In this document: positions 7,601-16,782 of the stretch, in pieces
Layout: each line of letters begins with the position of its first letter
How positions within the stretch are numbered: the first letter of the stretch is position 1
Source: a virus
Length of the DNA: 48,246 nucleotides
Strand: one strand, 5' to 3'
Virus record (IMG/VR): IMGVR_UViG_3300017783_000041
Location: 1 to 48,246 of that record
Made by a program: the position numbers and the translations under genes
Notes under the pieces: model-generated
Database searches by the model: none
Seen by the model: the letters and a program-made list of their open reading frames with translations, nothing else
What the model was told of the DNA's origin: nothing

Positions 7601-9717
7601 TCGACTTGTTTTTGAAGTCTTTTCTTTTGCTGCAATAATGAAAACACTTGCTTTTCACCATCAGCTGTTAATCTAGTCGATTTTCTTAACTCTCTAAACG
7701 TAGAACCTATTTCCCTAACTTGCCTTATTTGATCATCAACTTCTTTTTGGCTTTTACCACCAGACTCTAGCTCAGTTCTTAATTGTGTAATTTTATTTTC
7801 AATAGTATTTTCATCTGAGAAAAAAGCCCTAGCATTTTTATATTGTTCTTCGTTAAGTTGATTAACTACACCTTGTCTTTTTGCCTGCATAAAAGCATTC
7901 ATTGTACCAAAAGTACCACCAGCTATAGCTCCTACTTTAAAAGCTTGGAACATAGCATCTGGGTCAAAAGCAGTTTGTTCAGCATTGAAATAAGTTTTCT
8001 CCTCGTCGCCAAAAGCTTTTTTAGCCGTATTAAAACCTCTTTTCAAAGCTACTGTAGCTATTTCTTGAGTAACTTCAGTTCCACCCTCCATAAGACCACC
8101 AACACCAACACTAAACACTCCTCTAGCTAATTTGCTTTTTATTTCTTTCTCTAAAAGCTCTTGAACAGTCTTTTGTGTAAGTTTTTTAGTAGCATTTCTT
8201 TTTAATACATTTAATACTAGTTTTTTAGCTAGTGGATTTTTACCAACTATAGAACTAGCGCCAAGTTTCTCTAGTTTAGCTACAGTCCAACCTACAGCGC
8301 TACCAAATGCAACTTTTTGCCAATCGGGAACATCTTCAAAAACTGGATCATCCATCTCCTCTAAAATGCTTCCAGCTTCTTGTAAACCCATTATAGCACC
8401 AAAGGCTTTAGCTCCACCGCCAGGTATCAACAAAGACGATGTAACCATTTGAACTATAGAAGTTGTAACAGCACCAAACGTTGTTGCCTGAAACTCTTGT
8501 TGATACTCATTAGATATATCAGAACCTATTTCATCCTCTAGTGAAATACTATTTCTAATATTTTTTTCAATTTCATTTTTTAACCTAGCTGCTTTAGCTT
8601 CGTCTTCATTAATTAAACCAGTGTATTTTTTAGCGTCAACTACAGCATCTTGTAAAACGTTTGTACCGTCAGTTAAAAATCTATTTATCTTGTCAGGAAC
8701 ACTTAATGCTGTGTTATACCAAGACTCAACCCAAGTACCTCTATCGGCTAGTATTGACGTTTGCTCTGCTTGTATTAACTTGATCTGATCAGAAGCTTTA
8801 GATACATCTCTATCGTATCTAATTTTTAAACCTTCTCTTTCAACTCTCAATGATCTTTGCTTGTCAAGTAATTCTTTTTTACGCTCAGCGGCTTGATCTT
8901 CAGTTATTAAACCTTCATTAATATTCTTAGAATATTCGTCAACCTCTTTTTTAAATTCAGATTCTTTAGTTTCTAAATCGTTTATCTCTGTATTTATATT
9001 GTTTAGATTATAGTTAACCTTCTCGTTAGCTTCTTTAATTAACTTTTCATCGTATAAATTTACAAATGTATTTGGTTTTCCAACAGCGTTAACCATATCG
9101 CTTACCTCTACATTTTTATAATCTTTTTTATTTTCAAAGATATATTTTTTTATCTTACTAGTTTCTTTTTTTGACCCAGAATAAGTAAATGTATCTAAAT
9201 CTACCACTATACCATCCTTATCTTCATCTGTGTAAACTTTAACAGCGTCACCTAATCCAGTTTCTTCAAACCTTATACCAAAACCAGAGTAAAGTCTTCT
9301 TAGCTTAGGAACAGCTGACTCCTCTTCTTCGTTTCTTATTATAGAGTCAAGTTCTTCCAACTTGGGTTTATTTGTTATTTCCTGTATCTCTCTTACTCTT
9401 GATATTCTTTTTTCAAAATCATTAGCCCTTTCTTCCTCTAGCTTATCTTTTCTTAAAACAATTGTTTTTTTATTGTCTATTTCCTCTAACTCCTTGTTAA
9501 GTTTATCTAACCTCTCATCATCGCTTAAAGTAACTTCTTCTTCCTCTTCTTCTTTATTTAAACTAGCTAGTTCTTCCTCTGTTAACTTAAAAGGTTCATC
9601 CTCTTTTAACTCGTCTTCAGAAAACTCAAAAACATCTGTTAAGTTTAATAAACCTTCTACACTGTCATTGTTTTCTTGCGGTAATTCTAAATCTGTTAAA
9701 TTTAAAGTATCAGGCAT
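1690..9717 (-). CDS. Giant polyvalent internal virion / DNA-ejection protein
   Basis: 2675 residues, the largest gene here. Its place after nozzle and two smaller ejection proteins matches T7 gp16-type proteins that enter the host with the DNA. Residues 1-120 are acidic and E/K/L-rich. Coiled coil runs at about 220-330 and 640-760. Hydrophobic stretches lie near 405-450 and 590-612. HELLH (814-818) with a downstream Glu at 871 looks like a zincin site. Residues 1011-1060 resemble sigma-70 region 2 (YDPSKGLEFSTY). Residues 1813-1985 form a HAD domain: DFDDT (D1818, D1820), T1897, K1934/K1936 and D1953-D1954. The rest is mostly helical, with further hydrophobic segments near 2244-2275 and 2450-2475. 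This domain mixture is typical of phage polyvalent proteins. Ejection role is inferred from position and size; it is not shown that every domain is active. Confidence 0.85.
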   Translation of the reverse strand: MPDTLNLTDLELPQENNDSVEGLLNLTDVFEFSEDELKEDEPFKLTEEELASLNKEEEEEEVTLSDDERLDKLNKELEEIDNKKTIVLRKDKLEEERANDFEKRISRVREIQEITNKPKLEELDSIIRNEEEESAVPKLRRLYSGFGIRFEETGLGDAVKVYTDEDKDGIVVDLDTFTYSGSKKETSKIKKYIFENKKDYKNVEVSDMVNAVGKPNTFVNLYDEKLIKEANEKVNYNLNNINTEINDLETKESEFKKEVDEYSKNINEGLITEDQAAERKKELLDKQRSLRVEREGLKIRYDRDVSKASDQIKLIQAEQTSILADRGTWVESWYNTALSVPDKINRFLTDGTNVLQDAVVDAKKYTGLINEDEAKAARLKNEIEKNIRNSISLEDEIGSDISNEYQQEFQATTFGAVTTSIVQMVTSSLLIPGGGAKAFGAIMGLQEAGSILEEMDDPVFEDVPDWQKVAFGSAVGWTVAKLEKLGASSIVGKNPLAKKLVLNVLKRNATKKLTQKTVQELLEKEIKSKLARGVFSVGVGGLMEGGTEVTQEIATVALKRGFNTAKKAFGDEEKTYFNAEQTAFDPDAMFQAFKVGAIAGGTFGTMNAFMQAKRQGVVNQLNEEQYKNARAFFSDENTIENKITQLRTELESGGKSQKEVDDQIRQVREIGSTFRELRKSTRLTADGEKQVFSLLQQKKRLQKQVDASDDKSLVSKQKEEILDINSQISEITTNEVYDFDKNFSRLEEEARSEAEKSGKEFNVLDSDTYKKTLSKLGVTNTEDLNSTGYINEDGNIYINKSAAEQLREIPVTSHELLHGILNKQLKGKTLEESESLIKDFKSRLNKKQIKAVNDRLLNNYNINSEDATSQEWFTALSDGVINNEVAFEETGFQELGRMITNTFLKPFGYKNASFVSGKQAFNFVKEYARQSKAISEGKQQTFEGQVGSIVSEGIDAGAQGAMSKSEATSLAKQYKEGSINPDKITDFIEQYHSLGLRAMKFDKSKGTIESEEAISFLNKEFQSVMRNYDPSKGLEFSTYVNSVIPKRAVAFYEEQIGDKSITTSTDSEQARQLEADDTPAEDTRTDKEIRQAERKGVKVREKIPKVYSIDNVVESVRAKAKNIKAKNIKQLKGFALREVVDMVARNDKALADSLFKKITKNTDLKSDEMLAIQKFINSNIDLAKGSLLEGYTSEFKSTGVNKKLLEKFYNKRSARAKTKPGLQVQIKKPNIKDSEIKEAFGITNSNPDNWVNKVVASEGGVSDILKGFVRNLDQVISSQEVREQLILDGKSEEALSTLKDGMPTGYFSKTAKSENLGKAFRDIKNEDNKAIFLGGLSEFIERINIGQDIEVSFIETYGDKFLTTGKNNENTKVKENLIKEFEKVVDNSPQKQFDKKSVNKEKLNEYLYKTFEEQTDPRVDVQESLGIDKDGVNFGDVKQIESFKNALIKIFKFNRSRFDNDLDFFKWALQHYETLAASAKIGSLPNHKWVKNLKGIWKLIEGKASGRSSSVRYGILNNKVELLNVLLKPFDNSNALTYEKGKGFFYDGVKIETDRAKQSKAATKFYLEEFLKTGKLSDKTLTDSYNDAIGNQEEIIRVLNFYKNNKGKKEGISKNDLGMYFMSSTGDMTSILRSAYPIDSISLSDSTNPSDYRFEHNPPVRVMKIYMAQYINGQINESQLREKFADASVSVIPEQMDDVINIRYKDTIPLAYINRFSRYFNNFSIGKFPFEMTVYTPTIKNGKPISWKKSIKGKNLKNLYENVQKAKEVNKTQIKPAYGNFSKSSTNEDIIGYAKTVDEALAIARDPSAPVKKIRVFDFDDTLATTKSDVLFTTPDGIKGKLNAEEFAKDGARLLEEGYVFDFSEFNKVTGGKPGPLLDIAKKIQEARGTEDVFVLTARAPEAQVAIKEFLDSVGLNIPLENITGLGNSTGAAKAKWIIDKAAKGYNDFYFADDAYQNVEAVQDALSQLDVKSKVQQAKVKFSKTVNEDFNKIIEQTTGIASEKTYSKAKAKVRGAGKGNKKFFIPYSAEDFMGLIYPLLSKGKLGDSQMAWFKQNLLDPYARAVENLSTDRLQLMEDFKALKKALEVPKNLRKQNDTGFTNEQAVRVYLFNKMGYDTPGLSKTDLQDLIDVVNSDGLLKAFADQLMNLTKGDGYAKPGQSWLAGTITTDLIDVLNTVKRKKYLEQSGFLENADLIFSEENLNKLEAAYGEKYRESMENILKRMKSGKNRLFSGNRLSNRVLDYVNGSIGTIMFLNARSAVLQTISSINFINWSFNNPIKAGKAFANQKQYWKDFMDLMNSDYLMDRRNGLKLNISESEIADAASTSKNKAKAAINYILQKGFAPTQIADSFAIASGGATFYRNRINDLIKNEGLTEAEAKEKAMLEFRQIAETSQQSSDPSKISAQQSSDLGRVVLAFANTPMQYARLQKRAAQDLINGRGDAKSHVSKIIYYGVVQNIIFNALQQSLFALGFGDDEDEMTAKELEAHEKDKNKRYYKIANGMLDSQLRGLGVAGATAGVIKNFLLDIYERADRKRPEYVDAVYKLLQISPPISSKISKVRQAAYQFDSKKRREEIFEKGFSLDNPAYEAGAKVLSATTNIPLDRVYNKVNNIEAALAEDTETWQTVAMLAGWPEWQIKPDKDKKQNKTNNKSDFGFGKVNKTKSGKDKIKFGF

Positions 9718-9723
9718 ATAATA

Positions 9724-11169
9724 TTAGTTTACTTCTTTTATCTTTGTGTTAGCCGCTGTATTACCAGAAACTTTATTGTACTTTTTATTATTAAATATAA
9801 ATGTAGTACCATTGTCTAAGGAGGCTATATCATTCTTTGACTCCACTTCTATAACGTTTGAAGTTTCTTTGTCACCCTGTATTAAGTCTCTTTCAAAATC
9901 ATCCATCTTATCCACATCGTAGGTTACAGGAGCACCTGTTGGTTTCTTTGTCCTCATGTCTATTATAATAGGTTGAAAACTTAATTTACCATCATCTTTT
10001 CTTTCTACTTGGAAATCATATATTTGATACCTAGTCTCTCCAATTTTAATTTCCTTATTTTTAAAATCTTTAACAAGCGCTGCTCTAGCTTTAGTGTCTA
10101 TGTTTTCAGGCTTAACGTTATTTAAAGCAGCATCTTTACTATCTTCTTGTATTTGTTCTATTAAAGTAAAATCAATTTTTTCACCTGGAGTTTTAGTTGC
10201 TTTTCCTTTTTCTTTATCAGCCGTTGCAACTGCTTGTAATATTCTATCTTCACCAGGAAACCTTTGTTTTACTAAATGATCTATCATGTTTTGTCTAGTA
10301 GCATCTTTTTGAGCATCACTACCATCATAAGCATCTTGACTATCTTTTACAAAAGTTTGAAAAGTAGATTCATTTATTATTGGGTCTATTAATATACCTT
10401 CCTCTAGCCTTCTTCTATACTCAGCTTTGGCATTAGTATAGTCTGTATATTTTTCTTTACTAATCTTTTTGCCATCAGCGACGTCTTTGGTTATGGTTTC
10501 TACTAACTTTAAGTTGTCTAATCCCTTAGCTGCATTTACATCAGCAGCGTTTAATTCTTTGCTGTAATCGTCAGTGTAGTTAACTAAGTCAAAACCTTGC
10601 TCTTTACTTCTAACATAAGCAGATCCATTTATTAAGTCGTTGCCTTGATTATCTGCTATTATAATATTACCATCTCTTAATATAAAATTTAGGTTTTTAC
10701 CACCAGTTGAGTCTATGTCTTTTACAATGTTGACAAATTTAGGATCGTTAGATCTTAAGAAGTTTGTACCAGCATCACCTTGCATACTTTTATCATTGTA
10801 TGTTTTTGCTTCTTCGTTTAGTGAACCAACTATTTTTGGTAAAGATTCTAAATAGCTCTGCATTTGTCTTTGTTTTTTAATGAACTCAGACCTATCACCT
10901 TCAAAAGAAGCTATATCTAGCTTGTATAATTCGTCAACTTCTCTCTCTATCTCGGCTTGTAAACCTTCAAGAGGGGTTTTATCATCTACACCTTTAGTTT
11001 TTTCTAAAGCAGCTCTATTATCTTCTTCTCTTTGTGCTGCTGCGTTTTCAAAGTCTTTAACTAGTTTTATTCTATTTGAAATAACTTCGGTAGCTCCAGT
11101 TACAGCCGCTAACAACGTTGCACTTGACGTGTCTACTGTTCTACCACTTGATGGATCTCTATATGACAT
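9724..11169 (-). CDS. Probable internal virion (ejection) protein
   Basis: 481 residues, mostly charged and helical, with a coiled-coil stretch near residues 40-125. No catalytic motif was recognised. It lies between a small membrane-active-looking ejection protein and the giant polyvalent protein, with gaps of 3 and 6 nt. This matches the second member of the three-protein ejection set of T7-like phages (gp14, gp15, gp16), but sequence alone does not prove homology. It starts at an ATG directly after the previous stop codon. Confidence 0.6.
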   Translation of the reverse strand: MSYRDPSSGRTVDTSSATLLAAVTGATEVISNRIKLVKDFENAAAQREEDNRAALEKTKGVDDKTPLEGLQAEIEREVDELYKLDIASFEGDRSEFIKKQRQMQSYLESLPKIVGSLNEEAKTYNDKSMQGDAGTNFLRSNDPKFVNIVKDIDSTGGKNLNFILRDGNIIIADNQGNDLINGSAYVRSKEQGFDLVNYTDDYSKELNAADVNAAKGLDNLKLVETITKDVADGKKISKEKYTDYTNAKAEYRRRLEEGILIDPIINESTFQTFVKDSQDAYDGSDAQKDATRQNMIDHLVKQRFPGEDRILQAVATADKEKGKATKTPGEKIDFTLIEQIQEDSKDAALNNVKPENIDTKARAALVKDFKNKEIKIGETRYQIYDFQVERKDDGKLSFQPIIIDMRTKKPTGAPVTYDVDKMDDFERDLIQGDKETSNVIEVESKNDIASLDNGTTFIFNNKKYNKVSGNTAANTKIKEVN

Positions 11170-11172
11170 TTA

Positions 11173-11769
11173 TTACGGTTTTATAAATTTTGAAGCTGCA
11201 CCAGCAATACCTACTAAAGAACCTATAGCTGCAGTGCTATCTGCTCTTTTTTGATTTCCTTCTAAAGTTGCTAGATTACTATATCTATCTAGTTGTGCTT
11301 GATCTCTTTCTTCTTGTGCATCAAACATTGCTTTTTGACCTTCTGCTTTAGCCTCTTGTACAGCAGCGTCTCCTTTTGCTTTTAAAGTTTCATTTGCTTG
11401 CTCTTGTTTTTCAATGCCAGCTGATACTTCTCTTTTTGAGTCAGAAGCTGCTTGAGCTAAAGCTGTAGCACCACCTGCAGAAGCACCTGTAGCTCTTAGT
11501 GTATCTAAAGTATTAGCTAACGCTTTGTCAGTTTCTTCAGCTTTAATTTCAGCTGCTTGAGTAGCAACAGATAAGTTTGCATATGGATTTCTAATATTAG
11601 CATATGGGTTAGTTATTGCTTGCCTATTTTTCTCAAGCTCACTAACCTTATCCATGTACATTTTTTCTCTTTTTTTAGCCTTGCTGCTTTTACTAGCACC
11701 CATTATACCAGGTATAACCGCAGCTGCTAAACCCGCTATTTTAAGACCCATTTCTAATTCTGAACTCAT
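11173..11769 (-). CDS. Probable internal virion protein, gp14-like
   Basis: 198 residues from the chosen start. A hydrophobic N-terminal segment (GLKIAGLAAAVIPGIMGA) is followed by a long A/E/K/Q-rich coiled coil and a second small hydrophobic segment near the C-terminus. This two-ended pattern fits small ejection proteins that insert in the host envelope. The frame also has an ATG at 11799, which would overlap the nozzle gene by 20 nt. The ATG at 11769 was preferred because it has the usual A-rich leader and follows the upstream stop codon by 10 nt. Confidence 0.6.
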   Translation of the reverse strand: MSSELEMGLKIAGLAAAVIPGIMGASKSSKAKKREKMYMDKVSELEKNRQAITNPYANIRNPYANLSVATQAAEIKAEETDKALANTLDTLRATGASAGGATALAQAASDSKREVSAGIEKQEQANETLKAKGDAAVQEAKAEGQKAMFDAQEERDQAQLDRYSNLATLEGNQKRADSTAAIGSLVGIAGAASKFIKP

Positions 11770-11779
11770 TTCTTTTATT

Positions 11780-14700
11780 TTAATATGATGAAACAACAAA
11801 GTCAGTTGCTACAGAAAATAACTCTTTAAAGTTACCAACATCTGTAGTATTATCAACTTGTATTTTGATTGTTGTAAAATAACCTTTTACACCTGATACA
11901 TTCTCACCATTATTATCTATAATAACTTGACCAGGTCTAGTAGTATTATTACTTCTTATATTCGCTACATATCTATTTTCTTTTCTGTTAAAACCAACTC
12001 TCTTTTTAACACCATCTTCAACGTATACTCCTTCGTCGTAGCTTTTTATAGGTTTTATAGTGTCTAAGTATTCAACACCCGAGTCAACGCCTTCAGCATC
12101 TGAAAACATTTCTACAGCTTCCCAACCATTACTACCCTCGTAACTAATTGTTTTAAAGTTTTTAGTAATACTTGGTTGTGAATTAAATATAAAAGTTATG
12201 TTCATATCTCCTTGCTCTCCATAAAACTCACCTCTATTACTAACATCTGAGTAATGCTTGTATATAGTATCACTCTTAGTTGTAAAGAAATTACCTTTAA
12301 AACTAAACATTTCGTCAGGTATGAAACTTAAGAAAGTTGTCCAACCTAGTATTGTTTCATCAAAGGTCAACGTTTTAGATGATTTTGGAGTAATATCACT
12401 AGATGTTGTAAAATAAGTAAACTCATATTCTTTAACTCTAACGTCTTTAATTAGAGATATTGTATACATATCATTATTCTCGTCCCAAGCTCCTCTAACA
12501 CTGTCTTTAGCCCATCCTTCAAACTCAAAAGTACCACCTTGATAAAAATTAGAGTTATTAGTGCTAACCTGTACAGCGGTTGAGTAAGGGTTGTTTGTAT
12601 CTATATTTTCTATAAAACCATAAAAGAAATTACCTAAAGGATCTGGATTACTTATGTTTGTAACTTTCATACCAGCTTTTATTAAGTCCCTAACGTCTTG
12701 AGTAGCGTTAGCATTATTACTTATTATTAAAGTGTTTGTTTGAGAATATCCTTGAGCAAGCGCTCTAAGTTTTATGTTGTAACCTTCTGTTTCTATATTT
12801 CTTAATTCATCTCTAAAGAAATCAGACATTCCGTACTGTGATATTTCAGTTATACCATCGTTTGATATTCTAAGTACAGCGTTTCTGTTTTTATCAGAAC
12901 AATATCTTCTTCTACCAAAAAACGCGAAGCTTTCTGGATTTGTACTAATACCATATTGCCCTACGTAAGGTTGTATTTGACCTATTACTAGATTTGAGGA
13001 AGTGACAGTGCCACCACCTTCTGCCGCGTAAATAGCATCTTTGTCTATTAAAGCTCTACTTATTTTGTTTTCTTGAAATATAGTCAGATTAGTATCTTCG
13101 GCATGTAGTTTCTGTATTGAGCCATAAGCTGGTTCCGCTGTTTTAGTTATGTCTTCACCTATTGAAAAAACGTTAGTTTCGTTTATACCTGTTCTAGAAT
13201 TGTACACACCGGAATATATTAAAGAGCTAAAACGATGTGTTGACTTGTTTTGATCATCATTTTGTAAATAAGCTCTAACACCATAATCGGTAGGTGTGTT
13301 ATTATAACCACCCCTAATTCTAGCTTCCTCTATATACCAAGAATCATAAGGTAAACATTGTGTCCAGTATTGAGCAGCTTCTCCACCAGGTTTAATATAC
13401 CCAGGGTTATAATCTGGAAACATAAATAACGAGTCATATATTGGAAAATCATGCCATAGGTCAGCTTTTATTTTACCATTTGAATCATAGTTATTCCAGT
13501 TGTAATAAAACATGCTCCAAAAAGCTGGCAATCTATCAGACCATAGGTTAGGACCACCACTATAGCTTCTATACTCTCTACTTAAGTTGCTAGTAACGAC
13601 CATTGGAAATGTAAATCTATTAGGGTATTTAAACGTTGTAGTTTCACTAAGTACTCCTTCATCGTCAACCCTATCTCTCTGTATATAACCAGGAAATGGT
13701 TCGTATTGTTTCCACGTTAAACTATGTTTTATTATGTTTCTAACAGTAAAAGAATTAAAGTACTTTAACTCTAGCTCCACATACGGTGTTTGACCATTGT
13801 ATATTTCTAAACTGGTTTCTAAGTCGTTATTTAAATCGCTAATAACACCTGTGGTAGTGGTTTCCCAAAAAATATCTAAATCAGATTTAACAGGTGTAGT
13901 TTCCAAAACCCCAAACCTAACCCACCTAGCATTATTAGGTGTAGCCGCGCCTTCAAAGCCATCATCATCTTCTACAGGATAATAACTAGTTGAAGATGTT
14001 TTATCCCACCCAGCTCCTGGATCAGTGCTGTAATAACTAGAAACAGTACCTATTAATAAAGTTGAAGACTTTGTTAAAAAATTACCACCATTATAAAAAT
14101 CCCATTTAGGAATAGGATCTAAAACAAAAAAAGTGTTTGTTGCAGAAGCTTCTTCTACATCTATCAAGTCACTTGGTTCAATATTGAAAGTGTTAAACTC
14201 TCTTATTGTCTCTACTTTGTCAGGTGTTATCTCTCTATCTATTTCAAGAAAGTACTGCATACTTAAGTTCCAATTGTTTGATGAAACCCTAGTGTATAAA
14301 CCAACGTCACTTCCAGCAAAGTTTCTATCATTTGGACCAACACTACTTAGTGACCTAGGTAGTTTGTTTATATTATCACCACTTATCTCTATTTGATATC
14401 TTGGGCTACTTGTTTGAAAATAAAAGTCTACTAAATCTAAAGTTTTTGGTGTTGAAACATCACCATCTGAATTAGTACTATAATTATATCCTTTAGCGTA
14501 TGTTGTAGCACTCTGTATTCCAGGAACATACAAATTGTAGTATTCTTGTTCTTGTTGTTTTACAACAACTTTATAACTATACCAACCCAATGGATTATCT
14601 AAAGAGTATAAGTTTTCACTTTGTATCTTGTCAAGCATGTGTATTCTAAGAGAATCACCAAAATGATTACCAGCGAACCATTGATCATTCCACGCTTCTG

Positions 14701-16780
14701 AAGTTCTAGGTTTGTAAGGTACGTAAACCGTAGATGCTTTATCTCCGTTTGCGATATCTTGTATATCATCTGGAGCTACTATAACGTCAGACTGTCTTCC
14801 ATACCTATCGCATAATATAAAACCTATTTGATATGTTCTATTGTTTTTAACGTTGTGGGTTGGATATTGTTGAGCTGCAAAACTTGGATATCTATTCTTA
14901 GTCGATGTAACGTCTTCTACATTATCTATTCTTTTTCTACCAAAATTAGCTGTGTATTTTATGTTTTTAGGATAGTCATTTTTATCTATAAAATTACCAA
15001 ATATTATTCTATTGCCAATAGCTTCTTGCGTCTTAGCTCTTACTGGAACTTGATCATAAACTCTAGTCATTTCTGACTCTGGAAGAGTTTTAGTGGGCTC
15101 AGTACATTTATATTCGTATTCTATGAATTTACCACTTGGGTCTAAATCTTCAATTTTCAAAGTATCTATAGATTTAATAGACGAATCTTCAGATGATTTG
15201 TATAATATTTCAATCTCTTTTACATTGAAAGAACCAATTAATTGACTATTACTGTAGCTCAAGCCAGTAGATTCAACAACAGGGTTATCTATATACAATG
15301 TAACAGAATCAACATTGTTTTCCATTATAGGTAGATCTAAAGATTTTTTAATCTTGTTAATATCTTCACCCATTATATGGTTGTGTTGCTTTGGTGTGAA
15401 AACATGCTGGGTAAAAGGAGCTATAAGTGAGTATTCATCATCTATAAACTTGTATCTATAACTTAACCTAATAAATTTATCTTTTAAAAACTCTTTAGTT
15501 CCTGAGTAAGAAGGATCATAATCAGGATTTGGATAATGAAAAAACAACTTACATTTTTCAGCCGTTGGTTCATTTCCTCTTCTAAAACCTAATGTAGAGT
15601 TTTGAATTCTATCTAAGCTATTGTGTAGTGATTGAAGATCACTATTTATACTTCCTCCGTTAGATTCAGCCCATATTTGAAAACGCCATAATGTAACGCC
15701 ACTTATAGTTGAAGAACCCTGTAAAGAACCATTATTGATGCTTCCTTCAACTACTTTAGCACTTACCAATCTACAGTTGTTGTTTTTGCCAATAGACTTA
15801 TTATCTTGTGTTCTACTTCCATAAAAAGCAACTAATTGATTATTAGCTGGGTTTTTACCGGGTTGAACTCTATAGTCACCATTAGGGTTGTAGGTTGTAT
15901 CCGCGGGTAACCACTGCCTTTGAAGTGTATCTTTAACATTAGTATCTTGACCAGCTATATCCCAGCCACTACCTGAAAAAGTATTAGGTTCTGCATACGT
16001 GTAACAGAAGAAGTAGTGACCGCTAGTAGCTGCATACTCCTTGTATTTAATATGGCTTCCAGCAACTATGTCAGTTGTTTGTTGAGGAAACATTATAACA
16101 GGTGAATTAGTATGGTCAAGCCACCTGTCGGTTTTATTCTTCATTGATGGAACAGTCTCTATAGCATTGGTCTTTTTTTCGTATAACCTAATAGGATTCC
16201 AAGGGTAATATTTTGCTAAAGATATTTGATCTTCTCTTGAGTAGGTATTTTTACCTTCTAAAGCTTTATTTATATTTATTTTTCTAGGCTGGTTTCTATT
16301 GTCAGTCCAGAATAGCAAATCTTCTATAACGTTAACACCACAAATGGGATGTGTTTTAGAGAAGTTTAAAAAATTTCCTTCAACAAGTATAACACCTCTT
16401 TCTGATACAACTTCTTTAGTAAAATCGATCATTACTATAAAAGAGTTTTGAGGAGTATAGTAATTTTCACCAAAAAAATAACTTAAATTATCAGTGCTAC
16501 TGTCTTCAAAGCTTGTAAAAAATAAAAAAGCCCTATCTCTACTAGTGTCGATAAAACTTCCTATAACTTCTTGATGTGTTATATCATATGATTGTATTAA
16601 GCTAAGTGGATTATTAAAAATTTCATTACCTTTAATATTTTCTAAAGCACCTACATCAGCACCTTCTGATTTGCTTATAGATACGTTTTCAGCGTTTCTA
16701 TATTCACCATTAGGTATAATTCTAGCGTCCAAGTCTTTGTTCATCTTGGACTTTAAAAAAGTATTTTTAATTTGTGGCAT
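11780..16780 (-). CDS. Giant tail nozzle / tail tubular protein B-like structural protein
   Basis: 1666 residues, rich in aromatic residues and beta strands. The N-terminus (DARIIPNGEYRNAENVSIS, then a phrase on IKGNEIFNN) is the signature I associate with phage nozzle or stabilisation proteins of short-tailed phages, whose beta-propeller core closes the tail tube. It is much longer than T7 gp12 (about 790 residues), so extra domains are likely, perhaps accessory beta domains in the C-terminal half. It follows the adaptor gene by 2 nt and precedes the ejection genes, the expected position for this role. Confidence 0.75.
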   Translation of the reverse strand: MPQIKNTFLKSKMNKDLDARIIPNGEYRNAENVSISKSEGADVGALENIKGNEIFNNPLSLIQSYDITHQEVIGSFIDTSRDRAFLFFTSFEDSSTDNLSYFFGENYYTPQNSFIVMIDFTKEVVSERGVILVEGNFLNFSKTHPICGVNVIEDLLFWTDNRNQPRKININKALEGKNTYSREDQISLAKYYPWNPIRLYEKKTNAIETVPSMKNKTDRWLDHTNSPVIMFPQQTTDIVAGSHIKYKEYAATSGHYFFCYTYAEPNTFSGSGWDIAGQDTNVKDTLQRQWLPADTTYNPNGDYRVQPGKNPANNQLVAFYGSRTQDNKSIGKNNNCRLVSAKVVEGSINNGSLQGSSTISGVTLWRFQIWAESNGGSINSDLQSLHNSLDRIQNSTLGFRRGNEPTAEKCKLFFHYPNPDYDPSYSGTKEFLKDKFIRLSYRYKFIDDEYSLIAPFTQHVFTPKQHNHIMGEDINKIKKSLDLPIMENNVDSVTLYIDNPVVESTGLSYSNSQLIGSFNVKEIEILYKSSEDSSIKSIDTLKIEDLDPSGKFIEYEYKCTEPTKTLPESEMTRVYDQVPVRAKTQEAIGNRIIFGNFIDKNDYPKNIKYTANFGRKRIDNVEDVTSTKNRYPSFAAQQYPTHNVKNNRTYQIGFILCDRYGRQSDVIVAPDDIQDIANGDKASTVYVPYKPRTSEAWNDQWFAGNHFGDSLRIHMLDKIQSENLYSLDNPLGWYSYKVVVKQQEQEYYNLYVPGIQSATTYAKGYNYSTNSDGDVSTPKTLDLVDFYFQTSSPRYQIEISGDNINKLPRSLSSVGPNDRNFAGSDVGLYTRVSSNNWNLSMQYFLEIDREITPDKVETIREFNTFNIEPSDLIDVEEASATNTFFVLDPIPKWDFYNGGNFLTKSSTLLIGTVSSYYSTDPGAGWDKTSSTSYYPVEDDDGFEGAATPNNARWVRFGVLETTPVKSDLDIFWETTTTGVISDLNNDLETSLEIYNGQTPYVELELKYFNSFTVRNIIKHSLTWKQYEPFPGYIQRDRVDDEGVLSETTTFKYPNRFTFPMVVTSNLSREYRSYSGGPNLWSDRLPAFWSMFYYNWNNYDSNGKIKADLWHDFPIYDSLFMFPDYNPGYIKPGGEAAQYWTQCLPYDSWYIEEARIRGGYNNTPTDYGVRAYLQNDDQNKSTHRFSSLIYSGVYNSRTGINETNVFSIGEDITKTAEPAYGSIQKLHAEDTNLTIFQENKISRALIDKDAIYAAEGGGTVTSSNLVIGQIQPYVGQYGISTNPESFAFFGRRRYCSDKNRNAVLRISNDGITEISQYGMSDFFRDELRNIETEGYNIKLRALAQGYSQTNTLIISNNANATQDVRDLIKAGMKVTNISNPDPLGNFFYGFIENIDTNNPYSTAVQVSTNNSNFYQGGTFEFEGWAKDSVRGAWDENNDMYTISLIKDVRVKEYEFTYFTTSSDITPKSSKTLTFDETILGWTTFLSFIPDEMFSFKGNFFTTKSDTIYKHYSDVSNRGEFYGEQGDMNITFIFNSQPSITKNFKTISYEGSNGWEAVEMFSDAEGVDSGVEYLDTIKPIKSYDEGVYVEDGVKKRVGFNRKENRYVANIRSNNTTRPGQVIIDNNGENVSGVKGYFTTIKIQVDNTTDVGNFKELFSVATDFVVSSY

Positions 16781-16782
16781 AG

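Noticed and set aside
1690-9717. Frameshift or fusion of several separate genes in the 2675-codon ORF
   Set aside because: Coding character is continuous through the whole length with no internal stop, leader or terminator, and giant ejection proteins are normal in this phage type.
11770-11799. Upstream ATG extension of the gp14-like gene
   Set aside because: Overlaps the nozzle gene end and adds a segment unlike the hydrophobic start; the ATG at 11769 has a better leader.
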